Source: Euzebya rosea
GTDB taxonomy: Bacteria; Actinomycetota; Nitriliruptoria; Euzebyales; Euzebyaceae
DNA: 64,000 nucleotides
NCBI RefSeq assembly: GCF_003073135.1
Contig: NZ_PGDQ01000014.1
Coordinates: forward strand, 118,332-182,331
Reading direction: 5' to 3'
The notes beneath the pieces were generated by a model, which was given only the letters and a program-made list of their open reading frames with translations, was not told where the DNA came from and did not search any database. Position numbers and translations under genes: made by a program. Of this stretch, positions 42,545-51,057 are shown piece by piece. The stretch's first letter is position 1; each line of letters starts with the position of its first letter.

Positions 42545-45079
42545 GTGCGTCCGCTCGCCCTCACCGCTCGCCTGCTCATCGGCACCCTCACCGTGGCGCT
42601 CCTCCTCCCGACCGCCGCGGTGGCGCAGGAGGACGTGGCCACGGTGATCCGCGAGACCCAGTGGTGCGCCGACCTCGGCCGCAAGCAGCCGGGTGAACCC
42701 GCCGACGCGGCCATGGCCGATCACATCGCCGAGTTCTTCGCCGCCAACGGCCTGGACGTCGAGCGCGAGACCTTCCACATGCCGGTGTTCGACGTGGAGG
42801 AGGTCGCCGCGGAGGTCCTCGCCCCCGACGACGCGGTCGGCACCGTCCCGGCGACGTCGTTCGCCTACGGCGGCATCGGGACCGTCGAGGCCGAGGTCGT
42901 GTACGTCGGCACGGGCCGTTCGCAGGACTACGCAGGGGTCGACGCCGAGGGGAAGATCGTCCTCGTCGACCGCGACACGACGTTCCACCGCTCGGCCCAG
43001 CTCAACGAGGTCGTCGCCCAGGGCGGCGCGGCGATGCTCTACGTCTCCGAGGCACCCGACAACCTGATCCAGGTCGGCACCGTCCGGTTCGCCCAGCACC
43101 CCTCCCCCACCATCCCGACCGTGACCGTCGGCTCCGACGACGGGGCCACCCTGAGGGACCTGGCCGACGCCGGGACCCTGCGGATGCGCCTGACCGTCGA
43201 CGCGGCCAAGAAGGACGCGGTCGGCGTCAACGTGATCGGGACCAGGGTCGGCACGACGTACCCCGACCGGATCGTCATGGTCGGGGGGCACTACGACTCG
43301 TGGTTCGACGGGGCGGTCGACAACTGCTCGGGCATCGGCTCGATGCTGCAGATGGTCGAGGCGCTCGCCGACGTCGACCCCGCCTACACCGTCATGTTCG
43401 GCGCCTGGGATGCGGAGGAGACCGGACTGGTCGGCAGCTACGACTGGGTCCGCAACCACCCGGACCTCGTCGAGAACATCGTCGTCAACCAGAACCTCGA
43501 GATGACCTCGGCCGCGACCCAGCTGGGCGAGACGGAGCTGGACGCGTCGCTGGTCAACCTCATCTTCGGGACCGTCAGCCCCGGCATGAACACCGTGATC
43601 GCCACCTCGTTGGCCCAGACGGGACACGTCGGCGTCCCGACCACCGCCCCGGCGATCCGGTCGATCCAGGGCGGGATCATCCCCACCGACCTGCAGCCCT
43701 TCTACACCGCCGGGGTGCAGGGCTTCTCGACCTTCTCCTCCTCCAGCTACTACCACACGACCGAGGACACGACCGACCACATCCCGGCCGGTTCCCACGA
43801 GCGAGTGACGGAGTTCCTGACCCGCTTCATGCTCGACGTGCAGAACGTCCCGCCGGAGCTGCTTGCCCTGCGGGAGGTCCCCACCGTCCGCGTCGACGTG
43901 CCCGACCAGCACCCGACCGGTGTGCCGCTGGAGGTCACGATCACCGTGACCCAGCCGACCGGGCAGGCGGCGACGGGCCTGGAGCCCACCGTGCTGGTCA
44001 ACGAGCGCGACCACTGGCCCATCGTCCGCGAGTCCGCGACGGAGGTCGGGGACGGCGTCTACACCTACACCGTCGACGGCATGCTGCTGGACGACACCGG
44101 TGAGCACTGGCTGACCGTGTCGGTGGACGAGGACCTCTACGCAGCGGAGGGGTACGCCACCGTGGACGTGGTCGAGGGACCGTTCCTGCGGCACGCCGGC
44201 CACGACCGGGTGGCGACCGCCGCGGCCGTGTCGGGTGTGGCGCTGGACCGCGCCGATACCGTCGTGATCGCCACGGCCGCCACGTTCGCCGACGCGCTTG
44301 CCGGCGCGCCGCTCGCGGTGGCCGAGGGGGCGCCGCTGCTGCTGACCGAACCCGACGCGCTGTCCATGGCGACGCAGGCGGAGATCGACCGCCTGGGTGC
44401 CACGGACGCGGTGCTGCTGGGCGGGGAGGCGGCGCTGTCGGCGACCGTGGCAGACGATCTCGAGGCGCTCGGCCTGGACGTCGAACGGATCGGTGGCGAG
44501 ACCCGGTACGAGACGGCGGGCCTTGTCGCCGACCGGGTGGGGATCGAGGGTGCGGCCGTGGTGGCGTCCGGCGAGGTGTTCCCCGACGCGCTGTCGGCCT
44601 CCGCGGTCGCGGCCGCTGCGGGCACGCCGGTGCTGCTGGCACGCGCGGGCGACCTCCCGGAGGAGGTGTCCTCGCGCATCGGCGATGGTGTCGAGGTGAC
44701 GCTGGTCGGCGGCGAGGGTGTGCTGTCGGCGGCGGTGTCGACGGCGGTCGCCGGGACCGGCGCGACCGTCGCGCGGATCGCCGGCCCGACCCGGTACGGC
44801 ACGTCGGCGGCGATCGCCGAGGCCGGCATCGCCGACGGCCTGTCGATGGACGGTGTGTGGGTGGCGACGGGTCGCGGGTTCCCCGACGGCCTGGTCGCCG
44901 GTGCGGCCGCGGGCCACGCAGGCGTGCCGCTGGTGCTGGTCGACGGCCAGGACCCGAGCGGGTCCCCGGAGACGACGGCGCTGATCCGCTCCCACGCCGA
45001 CGCGATCGGCACGATCCACGTGGCGGGCGGCATCGCGGCGATCAGCGACGCCGTACTCGCCGCGCTGCTCCCCAGCTGA
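42545..45079 (+). CDS. Secreted M28 aminopeptidase-like protein with C-terminal cell-wall-binding-2 repeats
   Basis: 844 residues from GTG 42545 (CGGAG upstream). Signal peptide 1-27 (cleavage likely AVA|QE). A PA-like insert at about 95-215 is followed by the M28 zinc core: His249 and Asp251 (GGHYDSW), bridging Asp259 (DNCSG), Glu291/Glu292 (AWDAEETGL), Glu319 (NLEM) and a late His in YYHTTED. An Ig-like segment (about 455-545) precedes three CWB2 modules, recognisable by RVATAAAVSG, DTVVIATAATFADALAGAP, RIGGETRYETA and RIAGPTRYGTSAAIA. CWB2 repeats anchor proteins non-covalently to secondary wall polymers. Likely a wall-bound peptidase facing the medium. Confidence 0.92.
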   Translation: MRPLALTARLLIGTLTVALLLPTAAVAQEDVATVIRETQWCADLGRKQPGEPADAAMADHIAEFFAANGLDVERETFHMPVFDVEEVAAEVLAPDDAVGTVPATSFAYGGIGTVEAEVVYVGTGRSQDYAGVDAEGKIVLVDRDTTFHRSAQLNEVVAQGGAAMLYVSEAPDNLIQVGTVRFAQHPSPTIPTVTVGSDDGATLRDLADAGTLRMRLTVDAAKKDAVGVNVIGTRVGTTYPDRIVMVGGHYDSWFDGAVDNCSGIGSMLQMVEALADVDPAYTVMFGAWDAEETGLVGSYDWVRNHPDLVENIVVNQNLEMTSAATQLGETELDASLVNLIFGTVSPGMNTVIATSLAQTGHVGVPTTAPAIRSIQGGIIPTDLQPFYTAGVQGFSTFSSSSYYHTTEDTTDHIPAGSHERVTEFLTRFMLDVQNVPPELLALREVPTVRVDVPDQHPTGVPLEVTITVTQPTGQAATGLEPTVLVNERDHWPIVRESATEVGDGVYTYTVDGMLLDDTGEHWLTVSVDEDLYAAEGYATVDVVEGPFLRHAGHDRVATAAAVSGVALDRADTVVIATAATFADALAGAPLAVAEGAPLLLTEPDALSMATQAEIDRLGATDAVLLGGEAALSATVADDLEALGLDVERIGGETRYETAGLVADRVGIEGAAVVASGEVFPDALSASAVAAAAGTPVLLARAGDLPEEVSSRIGDGVEVTLVGGEGVLSAAVSTAVAGTGATVARIAGPTRYGTSAAIAEAGIADGLSMDGVWVATGRGFPDGLVAGAAAGHAGVPLVLVDGQDPSGSPETTALIRSHADAIGTIHVAGGIAAISDAVLAALLPS

Positions 45080-45098
45080 TCCCTCCACTGAGCGACGG

Positions 45099-45179
45099 AT
45101 GACGGAGTTCCAGAAGGACGTCCGCGAACTGCGCGACGGGGTGCAGGAGATCCTGCGACGCCTGCCCCCGTCGGCCTGA
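45099..45179 (+). CDS. Candidate 26-aa amphipathic-helix small ORF
   Basis: ATG 45099 to TGA 45179 encodes MTEFQKDVRELRDGVQEI followed by LRRLPPSA, an amphipathic heptad-like helix. It lies 19 nt after the M28/CWB2 stop and ends 4 nt before the convergent SDR stop. There is no strong ribosome-binding site. It could be a genuine small protein or chance. Confidence 0.25.
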   Translation: MTEFQKDVRELRDGVQEILRRLPPSA

Positions 45180-45183
45180 CCAG

Positions 45184-46050
45184 CTACTCGGTGCCGAAGG
45201 GCTTGCCGAGGGGTGCGCCGGTCATGTCGGTGATCTGGTCCCACTTCTCGCCGAGCGCCTCGGGAGTGGGCACCTCGTCGAAGTGGACGCCGTTGGCCTG
45301 GGAGAAGTGCACCCGGGCGTACTGACCGGCCCCGGCCAGGACGATCCAGCCCGAGTCGGTCATCTCGTCGCTCGCCAGGTGCACGACCAGCGGTGAGACG
45401 TACGCCGGGTCGAACTGCTTGAGCATCTCGTCGTTGAACAGGTCCTCGGTCATCCGCGTCGCGGCGATCGGCGCGACGGAGTTGACCTTGATGTTGTACT
45501 TGGCGCCCTCCATGGCGAGGGAGTTCATCATCCCGACCATCCCGAGCTTGGCGGCGCCGTAGTTGACCTGACCGAAGTTGCCGTACAACCCAGAGGTCGA
45601 GGTGGTCATGATGACCTTGCCCGACGACTGGTCACGGAAGTGCGGCCAGGCGGCGCGGGTCACGTTGTAGCTGCCGTAGAGGTGGACCTTCAGCACCGAG
45701 TCCCAGTTGTCGGCGGTCATCTTGTGGAAGGTGCCGTCGCGAAGGATGCCGGCGTTGTTCACGACCACGTCGATCCGGCCGAAGGTGTCCAGCGCTGTCT
45801 GGACGATCGCCGCGCCGCCCTCCTCGGTGGCCACGTTGTCGTAGCTGGCGACCGCCTCGCCGCCGGCAGACGTGATCTCCTCCACGACCTGGTCGGCCAT
45901 CGCGCTGCCGGCACCCGTGCCGTCGCGCGACCCACCCAGGTCGTTGACGACCACCTTCGCGCCGCGCGACGCGAACAGCAGGGCGTGCTGGCGGCCCAGC
46001 CCTCCGCCTGCTCCGGTGATGGCGACGACGCGTCCTTCGACTCCTGCCAT
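45184..46050 (-). CDS. SDR family oxidoreductase, 3-hydroxyacyl-CoA dehydrogenase type (MFE-2-like)
   Basis: 288 residues from ATG 46050. Cofactor motif TGAGGGLGRQHALLFA, NDLGGSRDGTGAGS (the inserted loop typical of the HSD17B4/MFE-2 dehydrogenase), NNAGILRDGTF, catalytic Ser in TSTSGLYG and YGAAK (Tyr-Lys). These enzymes oxidise (3R)-hydroxyacyl-CoA with NAD in fatty-acid or sterol side-chain degradation. The GAGQYARVHF stretch before the C-terminus also matches that subfamily. A MaoC-type hydratase partner is not adjacent. Confidence 0.88.
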   Translation of the reverse strand: MAGVEGRVVAITGAGGGLGRQHALLFASRGAKVVVNDLGGSRDGTGAGSAMADQVVEEITSAGGEAVASYDNVATEEGGAAIVQTALDTFGRIDVVVNNAGILRDGTFHKMTADNWDSVLKVHLYGSYNVTRAAWPHFRDQSSGKVIMTTSTSGLYGNFGQVNYGAAKLGMVGMMNSLAMEGAKYNIKVNSVAPIAATRMTEDLFNDEMLKQFDPAYVSPLVVHLASDEMTDSGWIVLAGAGQYARVHFSQANGVHFDEVPTPEALGEKWDQITDMTGAPLGKPFGTE

Positions 46051-46165
46051 GGCTCTGTGACCTCGCTGATGTGTTCGGGGAAACGGGGGTGCGCGGAGGC
46101 TACCGCGCAGGACCCCCATGGTTTTCCACGGGCCTGTGGATCATTGTCATGTACGAGAAGCCTTG

Positions 46166-46187
46166 ACGTGATCTAACGTGATTCACG
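46166..46187 (+). promoter_or_regulatory. Promoter/operator of the T4SS-like operon
   Basis: Two tandem 10-mers, ACGTGATCTA (46166-46175) and ACGTGATTCA (46176-46185), lie just before the ATG at 46188. TAACGT at 46174-46179 is a -10 candidate 8 nt from the ATG, so the message may be leaderless. The repeats would place a regulator on the promoter. Confidence 0.45.
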
Positions 46188-47093
46188 ATGACACGATTGA
46201 TCGTCCTGCTGATGGTCCAGGCCGCGAGCACCGCGTGGTTGTTCGGCCTCGCCTGCCCCGAGGTCGGCGCGGCGTTGGCGGATCCGCCCGCGCTGGCCGA
46301 CGCCACGGCTGCGGCGCTGGCACGCCTTCTGCTGTTCGCGGTCACCCCGTTGGCCTCGACGTGGATGCTGCTGGTCACCGTGGCCGACCTCGTGATGGTG
46401 GTCCGGTCCGGTGGGGGTCGTCGTGTGGCGCCTGCGTGGATCCGACAGGTGGTCGACCAAGCCCTCGGCACGGTGGTGCTCGTCGGGGTCATGGCCGGGC
46501 CTGCGGCTGCCGTCACGCCGGCAGACCTGCCGCTGGCCCTGTCGGAGGTGTCCCCGGACTTCAGCGATCCCCGTCCCCGCTCGCTGGCAGACCTGTCGTC
46601 GCAGGCACCCGCCGGTGATGGACCCGATACGGCAGCGTGGCTGGGCCCCTCCACCCCGGTGCGCCTGCCGGTGCCGTGGTCCCTGCCCGTCCCGCCGCTG
46701 GACGTTCCGGTCCCGCCGCTGGACGTTCCGGTGTCGCCCCCGGACGGCCAGGCCCTGCCCATGGACGATCCCGCCTCGACCGCGATGCCCGCCCATCCCG
46801 AAGCCGTGCCCGCCGAACCCGGCGGCCCGGATCCGGGCGACGAGGCCGACCCGGGGACCCACGTGGTCGCGCCCGGCGAGAACCTGTGGGTCATCGCCCG
46901 CGCCCATCTCCTCCGGGACGGGCTGCCGGCGCCGCGCGACGTGGAGGTCCACGCCTACTGGTCGCGTCTGGTGCAGGACAACCTGCCGACGCTCCGCAGC
47001 GGCGACCCCGATGTGATCCACCCGGGCGAACGGTTGCGGTTGCCCGACGTGGTGACCCAGCCATCAGCGGACACCGGCGACGGACGGCCATGA
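46188..47093 (+). CDS. Membrane protein with C-terminal LysM domain (T4SS-like operon, gene 1)
   Basis: 301 residues. Three membrane segments are at about 2-22, 45-70 and 88-108. A Pro/Asp-rich linker includes a tandem VPPLDVP repeat encoded by 21-bp DNA repeats near 46690-46731. A LysM module closes the protein at about 224-290 (THVVAPGENLWVIARAHL, VHAYWSRLVQDNLPTL, VIHPGERLRLPDVV). LysM binds peptidoglycan glycan strands, so the protein probably ties the apparatus encoded downstream to the wall. Its stop overlaps the next ATG. No close family recognised beyond the LysM. Confidence 0.8.
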   Translation: MTRLIVLLMVQAASTAWLFGLACPEVGAALADPPALADATAAALARLLLFAVTPLASTWMLLVTVADLVMVVRSGGGRRVAPAWIRQVVDQALGTVVLVGVMAGPAAAVTPADLPLALSEVSPDFSDPRPRSLADLSSQAPAGDGPDTAAWLGPSTPVRLPVPWSLPVPPLDVPVPPLDVPVSPPDGQALPMDDPASTAMPAHPEAVPAEPGGPDPGDEADPGTHVVAPGENLWVIARAHLLRDGLPAPRDVEVHAYWSRLVQDNLPTLRSGDPDVIHPGERLRLPDVVTQPSADTGDGRP

Positions 47094-47911
47094 CACCGCC
47101 CGCCCCGGTTCGCCTCCTGCAGCTCGCGCTGTGGGTGGCCGTTGCGGCTGGTCCCGTCCTCGGCGTGGCCGCCATGGTCGTCGCCACCGTCGCCGGGCGG
47201 CAACCGGCACCCACTGCTGTTCCCGACGTCGGGACACCCGCGTTCGCCGAGCTCGTGGTCCTCCAGCACGTCACCAGCCGATCGGGTCCGCCGGCCCGGC
47301 TGCAGCCCGTGCACCAGCAGCTCCGTCCAGCCATTGCCGACACCGGGTCGCCGGACGGCCTGCACGCCCCCTCCCCCCTGGACGTGGCCGCGGTGGCCGC
47401 CCTCCCCGCCGGGCCCGGTCGGTGGGGGGTCACGGTCATGGTCCTGGGCCGCGACGGCGCGCTGGAGTCCTGGCAGGTGACCATCGCCGAGACGTCGGGT
47501 GGTCCGGTCGTGGAGGGGGTGCCCGCGCTGGTCCCAACGCCGGACTCCGAGCCGTCGGTCTCGATTGCCCTCGGTGCCCTCCAGCCACCTGTGCCCGACG
47601 ACCCGTTGGCCACGACCGTCGAGGGGTTCCTCCGGGCCGTGCTGCTGGGGACGGGCGAGGTCGAGCGCTGGACGGCGGTCGACAGCGGCCTGGCTGCGCT
47701 GGACCGGCCTGTCGCCGAGATGTCGGTGCGTCGGGTCGCTCGCCACCGCGTGTCGGCCTCCGCGGTCGCGGTCATGGCCGAGGTCGAGCTGCGACGGCAC
47801 GACGGGAGCGTCGTGGTCGCCCAGTACCCCCTCCTGCTCGTCGAAGCGGAGGGCCGGATCGAGGTCGTGCGCGTGCTTCCCGCCCTCCCCCTCGTCCCCA
47901 CCGGCCCATGA
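47090..47911 (+). CDS. TcpC/VirB8-like conjugation-type membrane protein
   Basis: 273 residues from ATG 47090, overlapping the previous stop. One N-terminal membrane anchor (about 10-34) precedes an extracytoplasmic region with two repeats of mixed alpha/beta character. The second contains PDDPLATTVEGFLRAVLLG and DSGLAALDRPVAEMSVRRVA, the segment that in TcpC/VirB8 proteins begins the second NTF2-like domain. In Gram-positive conjugation machines TcpC is the VirB8-like channel component. The call rests on topology, size, this motif and its TcpE and VirB4-like neighbours. Confidence 0.7.
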   Translation: MTPPAPVRLLQLALWVAVAAGPVLGVAAMVVATVAGRQPAPTAVPDVGTPAFAELVVLQHVTSRSGPPARLQPVHQQLRPAIADTGSPDGLHAPSPLDVAAVAALPAGPGRWGVTVMVLGRDGALESWQVTIAETSGGPVVEGVPALVPTPDSEPSVSIALGALQPPVPDDPLATTVEGFLRAVLLGTGEVERWTAVDSGLAALDRPVAEMSVRRVARHRVSASAVAVMAEVELRRHDGSVVVAQYPLLLVEAEGRIEVVRVLPALPLVPTGP

Positions 47912-47966
47912 CCCGCCCTGTCCCCCAGCCCCAGCCCCTCCAACGCCAACCCCGAGGTGAACCGAA

Positions 47967-48197
47967 GTGATCGACTTCCTCAGCAACATGATCGGTGACG
48001 TCAGCGACGTCATCACCGCGGCCATCGCCGCTGCAGCTGCGGTCTACGTGGCCAGCGTCTGGTGGAAGACCAAGGCGCTGGTCCCCACGATGACGGCCAT
48101 CATCCTGGCCGCCGTCGTCGTCTGGGCTGCAGGCAACGTCGACGTCCTGGAGGGCCGCGTGGCCGAGGACTCCAGCGACTGGATGGCCACGCCGTGA
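47967..48197 (+). CDS. Small two-helix membrane protein, pilin/TcpD-like
   Basis: 76 residues from GTG 47967, with GAGGTGA 6 nt upstream; this is the only gene of the operon with a real gap before it (55 nt). Helix 1 is at about 15-33 (VITAAIAAAAAVYVASVWW) and helix 2 at about 39-56 (LVPTMTAIILAAVVVWAAG), joined by a short basic loop. The size, two helices and small-residue content match VirB2/TrbC-type pilins and the TcpD-class small proteins in equivalent operons. It may be expressed at higher level because of its own strong ribosome-binding site. There is no sequence-level proof of pilin function. Confidence 0.55.
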   Translation: MIDFLSNMIGDVSDVITAAIAAAAAVYVASVWWKTKALVPTMTAIILAAVVVWAAGNVDVLEGRVAEDSSDWMATP

Positions 48198-48601
48198 GCA
48201 GCCCGACGTTGCAGTGCCGCACCTACACACACGCCCGCCGGTTCCCCATCGTGATCGGTCGCATCGGTGGCTACGCCCTGCCGACGCCGCTGACGCCCAC
48301 ACAGGTCGTGGCGCTCGTCGGTGTCGCCGCGATCGAGCTGTCGACCCGTCACGTCTGGGCGCGGTTGCCCGGCGCCATGGACCTGGTCGTGGCCATGCTG
48401 CTGCCCGTCGCGGCAGCGTGGGCCGTCCGGCATGCCGTCGTCGAGGGACGCGCACCCATGCGGTTCGCCGTCGGCGTGCTCACCTACCTGCTGCGGCCTC
48501 GACGTGGCACCCGTGCAGGGCGACCGGTGCGTGCCACGCGCCCCCTGCGCATCGGCGTCCGCACGGCCGACCGTCCCGAACGCCGGGTGCCCACCGGATG
48601 A
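48194..48601 (+). CDS. TcpE/VirB3-like membrane protein
   Basis: 135 residues from GTG 48194, overlapping the previous stop (GTGA). The N-terminus has the TcpE/PrgI-like pattern CRTYTHARRFPIVIGRIGGYALPTPLTPTQ, then two hydrophobic helices (VVALVGVAAIELSTRHVW and LVVAMLLPVAAAWAVRHAV) and a strongly basic tail. TcpE occupies the VirB3 role, docking the VirB4-type ATPase to the membrane. Its stop overlaps the ATPase ATG, consistent with assembly of the two products. Confidence 0.75.
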   Translation: MSSPTLQCRTYTHARRFPIVIGRIGGYALPTPLTPTQVVALVGVAAIELSTRHVWARLPGAMDLVVAMLLPVAAAWAVRHAVVEGRAPMRFAVGVLTYLLRPRRGTRAGRPVRATRPLRIGVRTADRPERRVPTG

Positions 48602-51057
48602 GGCTGCCCGCTCGAGCCGTTGCCGGCAACCGGCTGTGGACCCACGACGGCGCCGTCTGGGCGGTCTGGCGCGTCGAGCTGCCCAGCTACCCGTTCCTGT
48701 CCGACGACGCGAAGCTGTCGTTGCACGGGCGAGTCCGCTCGGCGCTGACGACGCTGCCACGCCACGCGCAGGTGATCGGGGTGCACCGCCGGGTCGGTCC
48801 GCAGGAGCTGGGCGAGGCCTTCACCCGAGGCGTCCGTCCCGACCGCCTGGCCCGCTGGCGGGATGCTGCTGGTCCCGACGCCCGGGCCCTGCTGGAGCGC
48901 GGGCCGGTCGAACGGCGGGTCTACCTCGCCGCACGCATCGTCGACCCCCACGGTCGCACCCTCGTCGAGAGCGCCATGGCGATCGTCGGGGACGTGCTGG
49001 GCATCGACGGGCCCGGCCCGTCCCGGATCGACGATCGTACGTCCCACCGCCGGGCAGAGGAGCTGGGCACCCGGCTGTCCAGGACCCTCCGGGTCCAGCC
49101 GGCGCACCCCGCGGAGCTGCGATGGCTGTACCAGCGGGCGTTCCTCCGCGGCGTGGCCGATCCTCCCCCGCCACTCCCCGCGCCCGCCGGCGACCATGGT
49201 CCGCGCCCGCTGACCGGCAGCCTCGGCGACGCCGTCCTCCACGAGGGCGGGACGGCACACGACCCCGGCCGCGGTCGCCACCGGCGGTACCTGCGCGTCG
49301 ACAACGAACAGGGCACCTCCTTCCAGTCCACCCTCGTCATCTCCGAGATGCCACCGGCGTTCGCCTACCCGGGCGGGGGCGAGTGGTTCGCCGTCGCCGA
49401 CCTCGCCCCGTTCCCCGTGGACTGGGTCGCCCGCCTGGACGCCGTGCCAAACGCCGCGGCCCAGACCCGTGCCCGTCGCCAGCAACGACAGCTGACCGCG
49501 CAGGTCGCGGAGTACGACGGCGAGCCGACCGGCCCGCCCGACACCCTCGCCGACGCGCTGCACGGCATCCGTGAGGAGCAGTCGGCCCTGGCCGCCAACC
49601 CCGGTGACCCGGAGCTCGAGGTCACGATCGGGTTCACCGTCTGGGGTGACGACGTCGGCCAGCTCGACGCCCGCGCCTCCCAGCTCGGTGACCTGCTGGA
49701 GCCGTGGGGATACGCCGTGCACCGTCCCACCGGCGGGCAGGTCCCCCTGTTCGCCGCGGGCCTGCCGGGCGTCCCCGCCCCCGCGGTGTGTCGCGACTAC
49801 GTGCAGTTCATGCTGCCCCGCGACCTCGCCGCCGGTGCCCCGTTCGCCGGGGCCAGCGTCGGCGATCCGCAGGGCATGCCGCTGGGCGTGTCCATCGCCG
49901 GTGCGTTGCCCGAAGCCGTGCTGCTCGACCCGGCCCACGGACCCGCCACCAACCGGTCGGGGTCGCTCGGCGTCTTCGGCGCGTTGGGCAGCGGCAAGTC
50001 GTTCTTCGTCAAGCGGGTGGTGCTCGGCACCGTCGCACGGGGAGGCCGCGTGGTCACCCTCGACCGGACGACCGCCGGCGAGTACGTGCGGCTGGCAGGC
50101 GCCGTCGACGGCACCGCTGCGGTGGTCGAGCTGGACCCGTCTGCGCCCGTCGGCATGGACCCGCTGCGTGTCTTCGCCGGTGAGGACCGCATCCGGGTGG
50201 CGCTGGGGTTCCTCAGCGTCCTGACCCGAACGACGCCGACCGATGTGGACGGTGCCGTGCTCGCCGCCGCGGTCCGTGACGTGGCGTCGCAGGACGGTCG
50301 GCTGGTCGACGTCCTCGACCGGCTGGACGCCTCCGGGGAACCCGAGGCCCGGGTCCTGCGCCGCAAGCTCCAGGCGTACCGTGAGCATCCGTTGTCCCAG
50401 CTGGTCTTCGCCGACCGGCCACCCCTGCAGCTGGATGCCGACCTCATCTGCTTCCACGCGCCCGGGCTGGCCCTTCCGGACCGCGATGCCATGCGGCTGG
50501 AGCACCTCGCCAAGCAGCTGCTTCCCGAGCAGGTCTTCGGGCAGGCGCTGCTGTACCTGGTCGCCGCGGTCTCGCGGACCCTCGCGTTCGCCGACGATCG
50601 CTTCGGCGCGGTGCTGGTCGACGAGGCCTGGGCGCTCACCGCCAGCCCACAGGGGCGCCAGCTGCTCCTCGACACGATCCGTGACGGCCGCAAGCACAAC
50701 GCCGCCGTCTGGGTGCTGTCACAGCACCCGACCGACCTCGGCGAGGACGCCCTGCGGGACCTGCTCGGCATGCGGGTGCTGTTCCGCCAGTCCCGTGGCG
50801 CGGCCGCAGCCGCGCTGGAGTTCATGGGCCTGCCCGCCACCGACTCGATGGTCGAGCTGGTCAGCAGCGAGCTCGGGACGGGCCAGTGCCTGCTGCGTGA
50901 CGTCGCCGACCGGGTCGGTCTCGTCCAGGTCCTGCCGCCGGCCGACCCGGCGGTCCGGGCGGCGCTGGACACGACCCCGATGTCGAGCCCCGTGTCGTCG
51001 TCGGTGCCCCATTCGACCGCATCCGACGCGCGGCAGGACAGGGAGGTCACGGGGTGA
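48598..51057 (+). CDS. VirB4-like conjugation/secretion ATPase
   Basis: 819 residues from ATG 48598. The N-terminal half (about 1-430) is the VirB4 non-ATPase domain with VWAVWRVELPSYPFLSDDAK. Walker A GALGSGKS is at about 461-468, with RGGRVVTLDRTTAGEY shortly after. The relaxed Walker B FGAVLVDEAWAL is at about 668-679, followed by DGRKHNAAVWVLSQHPTDL. The order and spacing are those of VirB4/TraC-type hexameric ATPases that energise pilus and channel assembly, rather than of FtsK/VirD4 coupling proteins. The last 40 residues are Ser/Thr-rich. It is the most diagnostic member of the operon. Confidence 0.88.
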   Translation: MRLPARAVAGNRLWTHDGAVWAVWRVELPSYPFLSDDAKLSLHGRVRSALTTLPRHAQVIGVHRRVGPQELGEAFTRGVRPDRLARWRDAAGPDARALLERGPVERRVYLAARIVDPHGRTLVESAMAIVGDVLGIDGPGPSRIDDRTSHRRAEELGTRLSRTLRVQPAHPAELRWLYQRAFLRGVADPPPPLPAPAGDHGPRPLTGSLGDAVLHEGGTAHDPGRGRHRRYLRVDNEQGTSFQSTLVISEMPPAFAYPGGGEWFAVADLAPFPVDWVARLDAVPNAAAQTRARRQQRQLTAQVAEYDGEPTGPPDTLADALHGIREEQSALAANPGDPELEVTIGFTVWGDDVGQLDARASQLGDLLEPWGYAVHRPTGGQVPLFAAGLPGVPAPAVCRDYVQFMLPRDLAAGAPFAGASVGDPQGMPLGVSIAGALPEAVLLDPAHGPATNRSGSLGVFGALGSGKSFFVKRVVLGTVARGGRVVTLDRTTAGEYVRLAGAVDGTAAVVELDPSAPVGMDPLRVFAGEDRIRVALGFLSVLTRTTPTDVDGAVLAAAVRDVASQDGRLVDVLDRLDASGEPEARVLRRKLQAYREHPLSQLVFADRPPLQLDADLICFHAPGLALPDRDAMRLEHLAKQLLPEQVFGQALLYLVAAVSRTLAFADDRFGAVLVDEAWALTASPQGRQLLLDTIRDGRKHNAAVWVLSQHPTDLGEDALRDLLGMRVLFRQSRGAAAAALEFMGLPATDSMVELVSSELGTGQCLLRDVADRVGLVQVLPPADPAVRAALDTTPMSSPVSSSVPHSTASDARQDREVTG

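Noticed and set aside
42512..45244. A 910-codon minus-strand open frame opposite the M28/CWB2 peptidase gene
   Set aside because: Antisense shadow; the plus strand carries the zinc-peptidase motifs, the signal peptide and three CWB2 repeats.
46116..46145. Inverted TTTTCCACG / TGTGGATCA pair upstream of the T4SS-like operon as DnaA boxes or a plasmid-type origin
   Set aside because: Both deviate from TTNTCCACA, there are only two, and no replication gene is nearby; probably chance or part of the promoter region.
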